DNA of 64,000 bases from Phoronis australis (lineage: Eukaryota; Phoronida; Phoronidae), in assembly GCA_002633005.1 (NCBI GenBank), contig NMRA01000617.1:8367-72366 (forward strand), given 5' to 3'. A program made the position numbers and the translations under genes. The notes under the pieces are model-generated. The model did no database searches. It saw only the letters and a list, made by a program, of their open reading frames with translations, and had not been told where the DNA came from. This document shows, piece by piece, positions 33,701-44,100 of the stretch (the stretch's first letter is position 1; every line of letters begins with the position of its first letter).

Positions 33701-36700
33701 TCTCACAGTCTTGCGTGATCTTACGTTTTCGTGAAGTTCTGGCGTTTATGAAAAGCACGCCAGGGTTGGCACTGCTGTATTTTTAAGACAATTTTGATTT
33801 GAAATGTATCGCACACAACTCTGGAACATCCATGTACGTTTCTTTTTCCATGCAGGCCATGAGAATCCCAATGAATCAAGCTCAACTGAATACCCTGGTG
33901 GAACAGATGGATGAAAACGGGGACGGACAAGTTGACATGGGGTAACATTTGAGATACATTGTCTTCCTTATTATGGATCTTCTCAGCTAGTGATAACCCA
34001 TGGAAGCCTGTATAGTGTATTTGCGTGAAAATGCGCCAGGACACAGACCACACCGGTGTTGGAAATATCTGGCTTCAAGACAGTCGTATTTTGTACGGAT
34101 TATGACTAGAGTCTATTGAACTACTATGTAAACCTGCCTTTATTACAAAGCTGTGATGTAGACCATTCTTAACTTTTACCATGCTAAAATTAGAACGCAA
34201 CAACGCGACGGGAAATTTTGTGCACCGAACACAGACGGTCTCACGAGAAGTAAAGAAACGGTCAGTTCTGTCCCAGAAACCTAGTAAATATGCCCTCACT
34301 TACCGTTCGGACATACGCCCATAGACAATGAAGACGCGTGTAGGCAAATAAGCGTAAGAGTGACTAAAATTCTTCCTCACTCAGTCCAGTCCACAGACAT
34401 CTTATAATGCGCTTTTCATTCATATGTGCCATGCCTTGAAACTCTTCCAAACGCTCGTTACCCGTCACCTCATTTTTCTGTGAAGCGCCAAAGGGTTCTT
34501 AAATGAGTAACTTTTTTACGCGTTGAAATGTGCTTAATCTACGTGTACTTTTGCTTCATCTACGTGTACTTTTGCTTAATCTATGTCTACTTTTGCTTAA
34601 TCTACGTGCATTTTGGGATAGAACTACATGAACTGATTAAAATTACGCGTTGATTCAGTACATTTCAACGCGCAAAAAGTTTAAGAACCCTTTGTCCCTT
34701 CATATTTTTCAAGCGATGCACCCCATTTGAATGGCCAGCTATCGTGTGAAAGAGTTGACGTAATAATACATGTCATTGACAAATCGATGAGAATTCCTTA
34801 GGTGAAAACAAAATTGTCGGAATGTCGAGAGATCTAGAGTAATCCGTAATAACTTGGAAAGTTATTCGAGAGAAAAGTCAACAAGGCAAATGCGTAAATG
34901 TGCGGACTATCATTTATCTTCAATCTTCATGACTCAGCGAGATTAAAAAATGACGAAATATTTTGTCACAGCCATAAATCGTACCGATAAGATGTACGAT
35001 TGAGTTTGTCGAAACCCATAAACCATTTTAATTCGAATATGTGGTCAGACATTGAAAAAACGGATTTGCGCTGTTGACGAAAGGCACTCGCGTGTGAAAG
35101 ACACGTGTCGCGAGAACGCTCAGTACCTCATCACTGAGCGTACCCTAGCAACTCGCTGGTTCCCTGCGTGCTTAGCCCAGCCAGCACGCCGGTATCACCT
35201 AGTGGCACGTGCTTTAGCATTGGTCGATGTAATCTTGGCAGTCATTGGTTAGCTTTACAACACCGTGAAAAAATGGCGGACTGTGAACGATTTTTAGCCT
35301 TCGTTTCTGAAGTGATGTTTAATAGCCGCGTGCTTGAAGCACATACATGCACAATAAACANAGACCATTCTTAACTTTTACCATGCTAAAATTAGAACGC
35401 AACAACGCGACGGGAAATTTTGTGCACCGAACACAGACGGTCTCACGAGAAGTATAGAAACGGTCAGTTATCTGTCCCAGAAACCTAGTAAATATGCCCT
35501 CACTTACCGTTCGGACATACGCCCATAGACAATGAAGACGCGTGTAGGCAAATAAGCGTAAGAGTGACTCAAATTCTTCCTCACTCAGTCCAGTCCACAG
35601 ACATCTTATAATGCGCTTTTCATTCATATGTGCCATGCCTTGAAACTCTTCCAAACGCTCGTTACCCGTCACCTCATTTTTTCTGTGAAGCGCCAAAGGG
35701 TTCTTAAATGAGTAACTTTTTTACGCGTTGAAATGTGCTTAATCTACGTGTACTTTTGCTTCATCTACGTGTACTTTTGTTTAATCTATGTCTACTTTTG
35801 CTTAATCTACGTGCATTTTGGGATAGAACTACATGAACTGATTAAAATTACGCGTTGATTCAGTACATTTCAACGCGCAAAAAGTTTAAGAACCCTTTGT
35901 CCCTTTATATTTTTCAAGCGATGCACCCCATTTGAATGGCCAGCTATCGTATGAAAGAGTTGACGTAATAATACATGTCATTGACAAATCGATGAGAATT
36001 CCTTAGGTGAAAACAAAATTGTCGGATTGTCGAGAGATCTAGAGTAATCCGTAATAACTTGGAAAGTTATTCGAGAGAAAAGTCAACAAGGCAAATGCGT
36101 AAATGCGCGGACTATCATTTATCTTCAATCTTCATGACTCAGCGAGATTAAAAAATGACGAAATATTTTGTCACAGCCATAAATCGTACCGATAAGATGT
36201 ACGATTGAGTTTGTCGAAACCCATAAACCATTTTAATTCGAATATGTGATCAGACATTGAAAAAACGGATTTGCGCTGTTGACGGAAGGCACTCGCGTGT
36301 GAAAGACACGTGTCGCGAGAACGCTCAGTACCTCATCACTGAGCGCGCCCTAGCAAAAGGGGGCGGGGCGGAATGTTGACTGATGGGAAAGAACTCGGTT
36401 TCCGTGGAGTAAGTTGATATGACACACGGAGTGTCTTGAGTCTAGGGCACGCAGACGGGATTTATATCGGATTCCGGTTTGCAACTGCTAAGTATTGGGA
36501 AGTGGTGTATTATGATTAACAGAGTTTCAACGTGTGTCTTTAATTTCAGTCAGGTTAGTTGTATACTTTTGTAAATCTCATCGTATATACTTTGTATTGC
36601 AATTACTGGTTTACAGACCCGAAATTAGCATAAATACAGATTAAACTCCACATTTTTAATATGTGGTAATAACTACGAGGAAAACAAAAACAAAAACAAA

Positions 36701-37491
36701 AATAACAAAAGGTATCACTTTGGTCAATGCTAGCAAAGAAATTTCACATTTTAAGGACGCATAGAATGCGAAAGCTCGTCAAAATATCTTTTAAACAATT
36801 CCTGGTGAAAGTACAAACTCGCAACGTCTAGTACAAAGTAATTCACTTTCCCTGTGAGGAAATTTTCAGACAAAATCACGAAATTCACGGTTTTTGAAAT
36901 ACGCGCGAACGAAAAACTTGTGATAAATGAGCTCATAGCCAGTTACTTGAATGCGCTTGAGGTCAAAAGTCACATTTTCCATAATATAAGAGAAATGTGC
37001 CACGTCTATATCTTGTCATGCCAAATAAGAGAAAAATCGACGAAGTGGTGAGCAGTTGACTTTGAAATTTGAAAGTAAAGGAAAATGATTTGATTTTAGC
37101 AGAAATTACAAATCTTTTCGAACAAACTCTAGAAAAACCTGGTGGGCAGGTTCAACTCTGTTTCAGTGGCAGAGCACCACTTTCAATATTTGCAATTATT
37201 CGCGTTCCGGGCCTCTTTAAGCGAAATCACTTCATCCCGCGTGTAGAAGTGTGGTTGCGTCAATACGTCCTGTGCACAGAGAGGTCGGATACACTGAATA
37301 CTTCAATAAGTCTCCAATTAACAGTGGCACCTGAATGTTTCCATTTCTATTTCGAACTTGTGATAACATAGCTTCGATTTTATTTCAGAGAACTTGTAAA
37401 AGCGGATAAAACCTGGAGGAAAAGTCAACAACGGAAGACGAAAACAATTCAAAAACGACAATCAGTCCTCCCGCCACTCACGAATTCGTGA
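21703..37491 (+). CDS. LRRC74A: LRRC74A-type leucine-rich repeat, EF-hand protein, 12 exons, 538 aa
   Basis: Exons: 21703-21973, 24251-24426, 25491-25598, 27244-27337, 28212-28261, 30147-30314, 31490-31684, 32025-32120, 32705-32813, 33256-33416, 33856-33941, 37389-37491. All junctions are in frame, and an in-frame TAA lies 12 bases before the ATG. Residues 1-90 are Ser/Arg- then Asp/Glu-rich. From about 110 the family entry motif YQKTCRKLGETPI is followed by ribonuclease-inhibitor-type LRRs to about 386 (for example TYLNLDGNGIDKKGA and KELDLSYNNFGDKAA). Two EF-hands follow: loop 1 is D459-E470 (DQDGDCKISREE) and loop 2 is D495-E506 (DENGDGQVDMGE), both with full calcium ligands. The tail is basic. 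In human LRRC74A, as I recall it, these loops are degenerate. Function in the family is poorly known. Large introns hold MITEs, minisatellites and a 1-kb duplication. Confidence 0.93.
22683..22833. mobile_element. MITE with GCGTTCCGTA inverted ends (LRRC74A intron 1)
   Basis: About 150 bases bounded by CCGGGCTGCGTTCCGTA and its near complement TACGGAACGCAACCCTGG. The interior is rich in CGCAAG/TCGCG words. A related copy at 24066-24204 and a piece at about 37886-37950 share the GCGTTC-GTA end and internal TCTCGCGA words. Confidence 0.75.
24066..24204. mobile_element. Related MITE next to LRRC74A exon 2
   Basis: The ends are CCGGGCGTGCGTTCAGTAAC and AGCGTTACTGAACGGG, inverted. The copy ends about 46 bases before the exon 2 boundary at 24251, so it borders the branch-point region. 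Confidence 0.7.
24508..24850. repeat. Nested minisatellite, 27-bp units in a 182-bp duplicate
   Basis: Units such as CGAAACCTTCCTCTCAATAC plus AACTCAG repeat every 27 bases. The whole block, starting with TTGTTGTTGTTGTCAATCAG, is repeated at 24690 with an offset of 182. It lies in LRRC74A intron 2, about 80 bases after the donor. The long open frame through it is a repeat artefact. Confidence 0.88.
25850..26054 (+). mobile_element. CR1-like 3' end fragment, plus orientation (LRRC74A intron 3)
   Basis: An AT-rich 3' UTR ends in TTGAAAATCAGTGTATTCAC, TGAAGTGG and then an ATAAATAAATAAAT tail. The hairpin CAGTGTATTCACTG (26006-26019) and the order CTTG-AAA-CAGTG-N4-CACTGAAG match the complement of the 17.1-kb element, so it is a diverged relative. 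No reverse transcriptase sequence remains. Confidence 0.65.
28262..30146 (+). other. Large intron 5 of LRRC74A-type gene
   Basis: Mostly featureless AT-rich DNA. An open stretch without an early ATG runs from about 29541 to 29820 (+) and reads like protein, for example KPFSAMHTHRFSVNETNWD. It is not placed in any gene (see findings). Confidence 0.4.
34304..34477 (-). pseudogene. Disrupted copy of candidate minus-strand exon
   Basis: Copy of the open exon at 35508-35682 with one base fewer at its 5' end, which shifts the frame relative to the acceptor. It also has a TAG (complement 34364-34366) where the other copy has GAG. It keeps the GTAAGTG donor. Confidence 0.5.
34489..34694. mobile_element. 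MITE with minisatellite core, copy 1
   Basis: The ends are inverted: CAAAGGGTTCTTAAATGAGT then ACGCGTTGAAATGT on the left, and ACATTTCAACGCGCAAAAAG then AAGAACCCTTTG on the right. The interior holds about four units of CTTAATCTACGTGTACTTTTG. A second copy is carried in the duplicate at 35694-35899. Confidence 0.8.
35508..35682 (-). other. Candidate exon of unknown gene or element (58 codons)
   Basis: On the minus strand a 58-codon open stretch lies between an acceptor (TTCACAG) and a strong GTAAGTGAGG donor. It includes KRIIRCLWTGLSEEEFESLL and ends WAYVRT. I recognise no domain. Just downstream on the same strand the frame continues TDRFYTSRETVCVRC, and an AATAAA lies near 34140 on that strand. 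It may belong to a nested gene, a processed relic or a transposon. Confidence 0.4.
35694..35899. mobile_element. MITE with minisatellite core, copy 2
   Basis: Same element as 34489-34694, with a few substitutions, carried along by the 1-kb duplication. Confidence 0.8.
36681..36710. repeat. (AAAAAC)n simple repeat
   Basis: Short A-rich repeat of CAAAAA units in the last intron of the LRRC74A-type gene. Confidence 0.8.
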
Positions 37492-37800
37492 TATCTCAAA
37501 ATCAGTCCGCCTGCATTAAAAGAAGCAGACGCCAAGACAGCAATGTTGACTTTAAAAATGAGCGAACATCCCATTGTAGGGAAGGGTAACGCTATCTGGG
37601 CTGCATTGTGTTAGGATAGTTTGCGAGTTTGGGAGATGACGTACCGGTACGGCTTCGTGATCGCCATACACCACAAGCGAAGCACGAGATCTTACAAGCT
37701 TTTACTTGAGTTACGAAACAAGCCTCAAGCGGAAACCAGTCGAATCACTCCTCTTCAAACGTTATTTAGAGTTGATTTACACTATCCAAGCTGGTCAAAA

Positions 37801-38061
37801 TGGTTGCACTTGGTCGATTCCGCTGGTTCCGTCCAGTCAACCAGCCAAGACATCTGGTTTGTAACACGGAAGCAACCAGGTGTGCGTTCAGTAGGGGAAA
37901 GAATCTCGCGAAAACGCAAGAACGCACCAGACCTCTCGAGATATCGCCATGCATTTCAGGGGAAGCATGTGGCCGCTACTTAGCAAGATTCTTGCAGTCT
38001 CTACACTGACGTCTCATTTGGTTGACCCTGCCAAACCAGTGACGTCAATTAAGTGCAACCA
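37801..38061. mobile_element. MITE at the convergent gene ends
   Basis: It is bounded by inverted TGGTTGCACTT (37801) and AAGTGCAACCA (to 38061). The match continues inward: GTCAACCAGCC on the left against GGTTGACCCTGCC on the right. A piece resembling the GCGTTC-GTA MITE family lies inside it, near 37886. It falls in the presumed 3' UTR of the LRRC74A-type gene. Confidence 0.7.
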
Positions 38062-38122
38062 CTGACATCGACGTTTGTTAACAACAAACAAAAAACAATT
38101 AATCCTAACCCACAGGTCATTT

Positions 38123-38128
38123 TTTATT
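38123..38128 (-). promoter_or_regulatory. Candidate poly(A) signal of RAB11FIP-type gene
   Basis: TTTATT on the plus strand gives AATAAA on the minus strand, about 3 kb after the stop codon. Other AATAAA words occur closer to the stop, so the 3' end is uncertain. Confidence 0.35.
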
Positions 38129-38178
38129 CTTTTCTAGCACCATAGTCACGGAGATCAACACAACAAAACGAATAGCAA

Positions 38179-38184
38179 AATAAA
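38179..38184 (+). promoter_or_regulatory. Candidate poly(A) signal of LRRC74A-type gene
   Basis: AATAAA about 690 bases after the stop codon at 37491. A closer variant, ATTAAA, lies at 37515-37520. If this distal site is used, the transcript would overlap the tail of the opposing RAB11FIP transcript. Confidence 0.3.
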
Positions 38185-41127
38185 ATCCAGTTACTAATGG
38201 TTACAAACTTTACGCCCCTGCTTAGCAAAATTACAGTTGATACAAATACAGAATCTATGTTTTATGCGACACCTGACAGAAATACTTTTTAATCTCGTTG
38301 GTAAACACAGAGTCACCAGGTAAATTCAATTTCACAAATGTAAAAAGTAGTTCCCAATCAATGGCCTAATAAATTCATTCCTATCGTTTTTGAATACACA
38401 GTGCACCAGGTGAGCAGTTTACAATTACATAGTCAATTGACATGACAACAAAATTTAATACATATGACTGAAAACGCTACATTCAACAGATGTTTTTATC
38501 TAATCTTGCCATGAAGAAAGCTGCCCAATACAGATGCTAGAATAGTCTCAACATATATTTTATACGTCTTTGATGGTAACACAGCTTTAAGTTGGAAGAC
38601 AAGGAGTCATGGACAACTAGTGTTAGACTGCGAGTCATGGATAATCAGTGCAGTCATCACCTACCCCAGTGCATCAAGGGTAGACAATATTCATCCCTCA
38701 CTCAAACCCCATAGCGTTTTCATTAACAACATTCTATTCCCTTAAATACTGTAAACATTCTTTTCACAAAAGCTGTAGTTATTTTCTCACATTACCACAA
38801 ATCTGTCCTAATAAACACACTTCTTTCTCACAGCAACAATACATGAAAAGAATGACCGTGGGTAGAGTGAGAAAAAATTGTATTCGTGACCAAAGAACAC
38901 TGCCGTTGAGAATGCCCCTGAAGTCTGCAACAGAGAATTATCAACTCAGAATATGGATAGTTCTAGCAGAACTTGTGAATTAAAGACAGCAAGCACAGGC
39001 AAAAAGACCTTCATAGGAATACTTTCACAGAGCATTATAGTGACTGATGGGACATGATCAGTGAATCCATAAGGAGGCTACACAGGGTCATAGTTCACAG
39101 CACCAAAAGTAATAGCTGAAACATTCAAACAAAATACAAAGACATTTACGAAAATTTTGTGGTCTCTTTCATGAAAAGTCAGAGATTTGGTCTTACAATG
39201 CATACAGTTACTTCAGATAAATAATAATAATTCTGTAAATCTCACTGGAGCAAAAATTAAAAGTGTCAGAGAATATACACATAACTGTTAGTTATTGAGA
39301 TAATTTCAGTAAGTTATTTCTAGACTGTGATGCTCTCTTAATTACTCGGCTAAACAAATTCAATAAATGTGACGTGGGACCATAAGACCAAATATCTGTC
39401 ACAAGTCACTTTTCCTGAAACAGACTCTCAATCTCCAAGGTGCTTCTAAGTATCACTGATCCAATACGGCCGCCACCTTCGGCTTTGCATGGAAGTCCAT
39501 TTTTGGAAGCTTACTGATGTTCATTAGTTACTTGAACACACATGTCAACCAAAAATATAATTTCTCAGCCTTTAATTTCTATATCCATCATCTATGAAAT
39601 GGCTGTACATAATTTAACACAATGACAATACAAAAACGCCCTACAACACCTCCACTGCAATTCTCTCAAGTGTAAAAGACTATAGTACATACAGTGGTTC
39701 AAGAAATATTATCAACTTAATGGACTCATCCGGGCTTTAAGGCCAACGTTCGGCCAAACATCAATCCCCAAATTTTAATGATCACTTTTATACACCATGC
39801 TCAATTACTCGCCACATCTATACAATCGTGACTAAACCTGCGACTAACTAACAGTACAAAATCTGTATTCCGTAGGTCTTCATTTAGCCATAGCATGTGC
39901 GGTAATGGTTGGATATAACGTGCCCAAATTTTGAGAACCAGTTTTCCCCACTAAACAACAGGCATCAAACTGGTTCTCAAAATGGGGGCACATTACATCA
40001 GACTATTGCCACATGTGCAGTAGCTGAAATCAGTGCAGACATCTGGGCATTAAACTAGTTGCTCAGGTAAACGCCCATCACCGGCTTCTCAAAATATAAT
40101 TTTTTGTAAACCCATGCTTGGTTTAACACCCATCCATATAAACAGAACTCCAAGGACGGTGAAGTTAACCTTGAACAATCACTAACTTTTTACACTATCT
40201 ACAGGAATGTCATAATTAGCCAACTTCATGATACAATCAGCAAAACCTAAATCACAAGTCTTATCACACTGTGAACCATAACTGAAGACTATAACCTAAA
40301 TGGCTGAGCTTGCCTGATCAACATCATGTTGTTGGCTATAATACAGCAATGTGAAATGTGTTTACAAGGCAGTAACACACACTTGTGACCATGGAGACAT
40401 TGATCAAGTGACAGACCTCAAATACAGTAGACTTGTCCTAAAATAGCTCAACACCACTCTCATTCTAAGGTATTTACCCACAATGCAACACACACGTCAA
40501 GCACCAATCCTGTTTCTTCACATGCAAATGTCCTACGGTAGTCACTATCCCAATATCGTAAGTACACCGTCCATTACTCATGATTGTAATGCAAACAAAT
40601 TAGCATTATTGTCATGATATTATCATTTGCAATGTCGATACCAAGAAATTAGCAAAAGCCAAATATAAGTGCTGGATGCACAATGTACTGTTCTTCCCTT
40701 CTTAATCAACTGGGGAGTGTCTGATATTTTGAAAAGTAGGTCACTTACGTAAGGCATATTTCTACCTCAGTGAAAGGAGAGTTGACTTAAGGACAGACCT
40801 ATTGGGAAGTAAGACCATAAATGGATAACTGAGATTGGAAAGCACATGATCTCTCCAAATATAAGCAGATACACAACAAGAATTGTAGACCTTAGAGAAA
40901 TAATTACTCATAATCATTAAGCGCAGAAATTCAACTTGTGTAGAATACACGGTTATTACATAATATGGCAATTTACACCAATGCATCTACTTATATCCAA
41001 GAGGTACACTCAATAAATAACCATGGTACGACATACCAAATACCTCACAGTACACATATCAAAGACGGAACTCTAAAGTGGAATTTCTTTCAAGTCGCAA
41101 CAGCCAGGTGAGAGGAGTACTTAAGTT
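38185..41127 (-). other. Probable long 3' UTR of RAB11FIP-type gene
   Basis: AT-rich sequence downstream of the stop codon on the minus strand, with no open frame of note on either strand. It contains a long imperfect hairpin at 39893-40018. Treating the whole stretch as 3' UTR is inference. Confidence 0.45.
39893..40018. mobile_element. Long foldback MITE in presumed 3' UTR
   Basis: The inner arms pair almost perfectly: TTTTGAGAACCAGTTT against AAACTGGTTCTCAAAA. The outer arms continue the pairing (CATGTGCGGTAATGG with CTATTGCCACATG, and GTGCCC with GGGCAC). The loop is about 20 bases. If transcribed, it would form a hairpin of roughly 50 paired bases. Confidence 0.8.
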
Positions 41128-44100
41128 TCATGTTTTTCCAGTCTTGATCTCAAGAATGGATGGATTGCTCTCCATTATTGTCAAAATTATCCTGTCTACG
41201 TATTCACGTAGCTTAACGTTCACTTCTTGTTGTTCCTGAAGAGCAGTCATTAACTGAAAAAGAACGCATAATAGTTTTCAAATCAAACTGGACAACGCCA
41301 AAATTCAACAAAGTTTTGGCTAAATTTTAACAAATTCTTCACAGGTGTTGCTCCACAACATTGTCGAAGTTGTAACAACTTAATTCGCAAGTCCACTTAT
41401 AAATGAACAGCAAGTGGCTAGCAGTAATGAGATCACAACAAATGACAAATGTTACTTTATTGCAACCAATTTTTGCCTAAACTGCCAAATAGTTGTGACA
41501 AGATGTTCATCTTAGTCTCAGAGTGATCTGTGCAAGTCTGAAAACTGTTATCAACACTGTTTACATTGCCCTGTTTTCCTGAATAGGGAACAGTGATGTT
41601 TCACATCACAAAGACACTAAATGTTAAGAGTAACAACACATTTTCCATCATTTCACTCAACCTATGCCAAAACATTTTTGTGCAGTTCAACAACGCAGAG
41701 ATTTGCACAAACAATTGGGCAAAAAGTTATTTCAAGACACTTAGCAAGTAACAGTTAAAGCAGCAAATGCAAGCAAATTATAGGATGTAAAAGTAATAGC
41801 CACTAACAGGGGTCCTGCACTTTGAGAACCAGTTTTCTGAACTAAATAACGGGCATCAAACTGGTTCTCAAAATGTGGGACACCTTTAAGTGGTTATTAC
41901 TGATCATTTACAAACTGCAACTAACTATTTCCAGCAATGCTGCAAGATTGCACACAAATCGAGACCGAAACAGAAGCTAAGCAACTGAGCTGCAAAGCAA
42001 ATTACTGTAGCCCCTGGGTGAAGTACAACTGCTCCCTCTAGAGTCAGTTTCCTAAACCAATAGGAATACCGCCTCCAGTCAAAAGCAGTGGTGAGTGCAG
42101 AGTTGAGTCTATCTGACAAGTCTCAAAATCAAATGTCAGCATGCACCATTCATAATATGGATATTCAAAAAAGGGAACAGACTTTAACAAAATTACTTAA
42201 ACTCTATATTTATCAGAAATATCAAATCACGTTGTCCTGAGACTGGCGGTTAATCTTTGAAATCGAACTAGAAATTATTTTTGACATTTTCTGTTCCAAC
42301 TTTCACGTGCATTCCAGTTAGGTGTCTGTTTATCTGTGCTCAAGTATGTTACGATTTCTGAGGATGATTGTCTTACTTTAGTTTGCATTTGATGATCAAT
42401 CCAAGTATCAATGCTATAAGTTTGAATATGACCTCAAAATTTTGAGTTTTTATTCAAGTTTGTAATTGGAATAAAGGCGTTAACAAGGGCGAACTTGAAC
42501 TAAACACTTACCAGCTTAACGTACTTGAGTACAGACTTTCTTGAATTCACGTAAAAAAGGAACGGAAAATGTCAAAAATAATTTTGAGTATGATGTTGAG
42601 TAGAAAAATTAGACCCGGAGTACAGATTTAGCTTCAGAATACATAACATGCCCACAAAGGTTGCAAGAAAATAAGCTCATCTCGTGTTATTCTACGCGAA
42701 CCTTGTTGAAAAACATCTTGGTTTGGTGTAAAACTATGTCTTTAAGCCTTCTTACCAAAATGGAGGAGCATCATTAAAACTATTCGAGGTTTAAAGTTTG
42801 AACTTTTGTTGAATGGAATGGCTCAAAATTGTCCAAAGATTTCAAAACAACTGGATGTGAAAAAGTTTTTTTAATAAAAATGAAGTTCATGGTGTTCTAT
42901 ACTTAAAGCTTCAGGAATTACTTTGACAAATTTGAACGAAGCAAAAACATTCCTTTAAGTCAGGCAACACTCAATTGATGATTACAGATGGCTCATCTTT
43001 ACATCACACTAATATAAACCCACAAAACTATGTATTAAGTAATTGATCCAGGCAGATTCAATTTTATTTTATATGAACATCAGTGTGCAAGGTTCCAACT
43101 GGAAATTCAAAGGAGTAAATCAGAACCAAGTGAACAGGACAGAGGAGAAAACTGGTCAATGTGAGAATGGATAGTGAAATTCAGACATGCACACATGACA
43201 TCTAGTGTCATATTGCAAAATCAGCAGGTGGTTTGCTGGAGGAGAGTCCAGGAAGGTGACAGTAATCGGGTAGCGCAGCAATTACCTGAACTGGCTGAGT
43301 GAAACAAGGTAATTGGGTCTAGTGAATGGGAAAGAACAATATGTTAAGCAGCAACAAACCCACCCCAGTTAGTACAAATAAAACACTGGTTACAGAAACT
43401 GCAAGATCAGGGCCAGGGACCACCAAACTGTGCTCTGAAACTGACCAATCATGTTGCGCACTTTTTTACTTAACGCAATGATTGGTTGATTTTTTGGCAA
43501 ATTTACAAGTAAGGTTTGGGGTCTCGGACCCTGGTAATAGGCTGTGAAAAATAATGTCACCTCGAAATAAGCCCTTTTTAGCTGTGAGAAAAGAAAACAA
43601 AAAGGCTGCATTATAGCAGCATAAATGTTAATGTCCCATATTTTGACTTTGGCAATGAAATAAAAAACAAGCCCAAATACAGTGATCCAATTTGTGAATA
43701 GCAATTGTTTTCAATGCAGGCAATTGTGAAAAAAAAGAATAAAAGAAAATCCAATTGCATTCACAAATATTTGTCCAGCATTGACAGTTTTATTGATTAC
43801 TCAATTAACAGAAACGAATGATCACAAAGAAATTTGTACAAAGCCTGGTAAACGTGTTTAGAACAAACTTAGTATTTGTATTAAACTTCACAATCCATGC
43901 GTAATGACTTGTTAGTGAGAATCTCAAAACTATCAAACATGTACGCCCATTGAAATATGTCGTCTCTGCTAGGTAAACTGCTGGGAAAATAATGACATAC
44001 AAAAGCAATATTATACTAACTATGTAATCATGCCCCTTTGCAAACAAAATAATTTCGACAGCGATTTGACTGTGAAAACTGATTTCTCTTATTTCTTGAG

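Larger units (their letters stand above)
34160..35152. repeat. About 1-kb near-identical duplicate, copy 1
   Basis: It aligns base for base with 35362-36356, with only a few substitutions and single-base indels. It contains the candidate minus-strand exon (disrupted here), a small MITE (34489-34694) and, near the end, the hairpin CGCTCAGTACCTCATCACTG. It lies in the last intron of the LRRC74A-type gene. Confidence 0.93.
35362..36356. repeat. About 1-kb near-identical duplicate, copy 2
   Basis: Second copy of 34160-35152. It begins directly after the single N at 35361, which suggests a contig junction. Either a very recent tandem duplication or two alleles placed in series would explain it. 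Confidence 0.93.
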
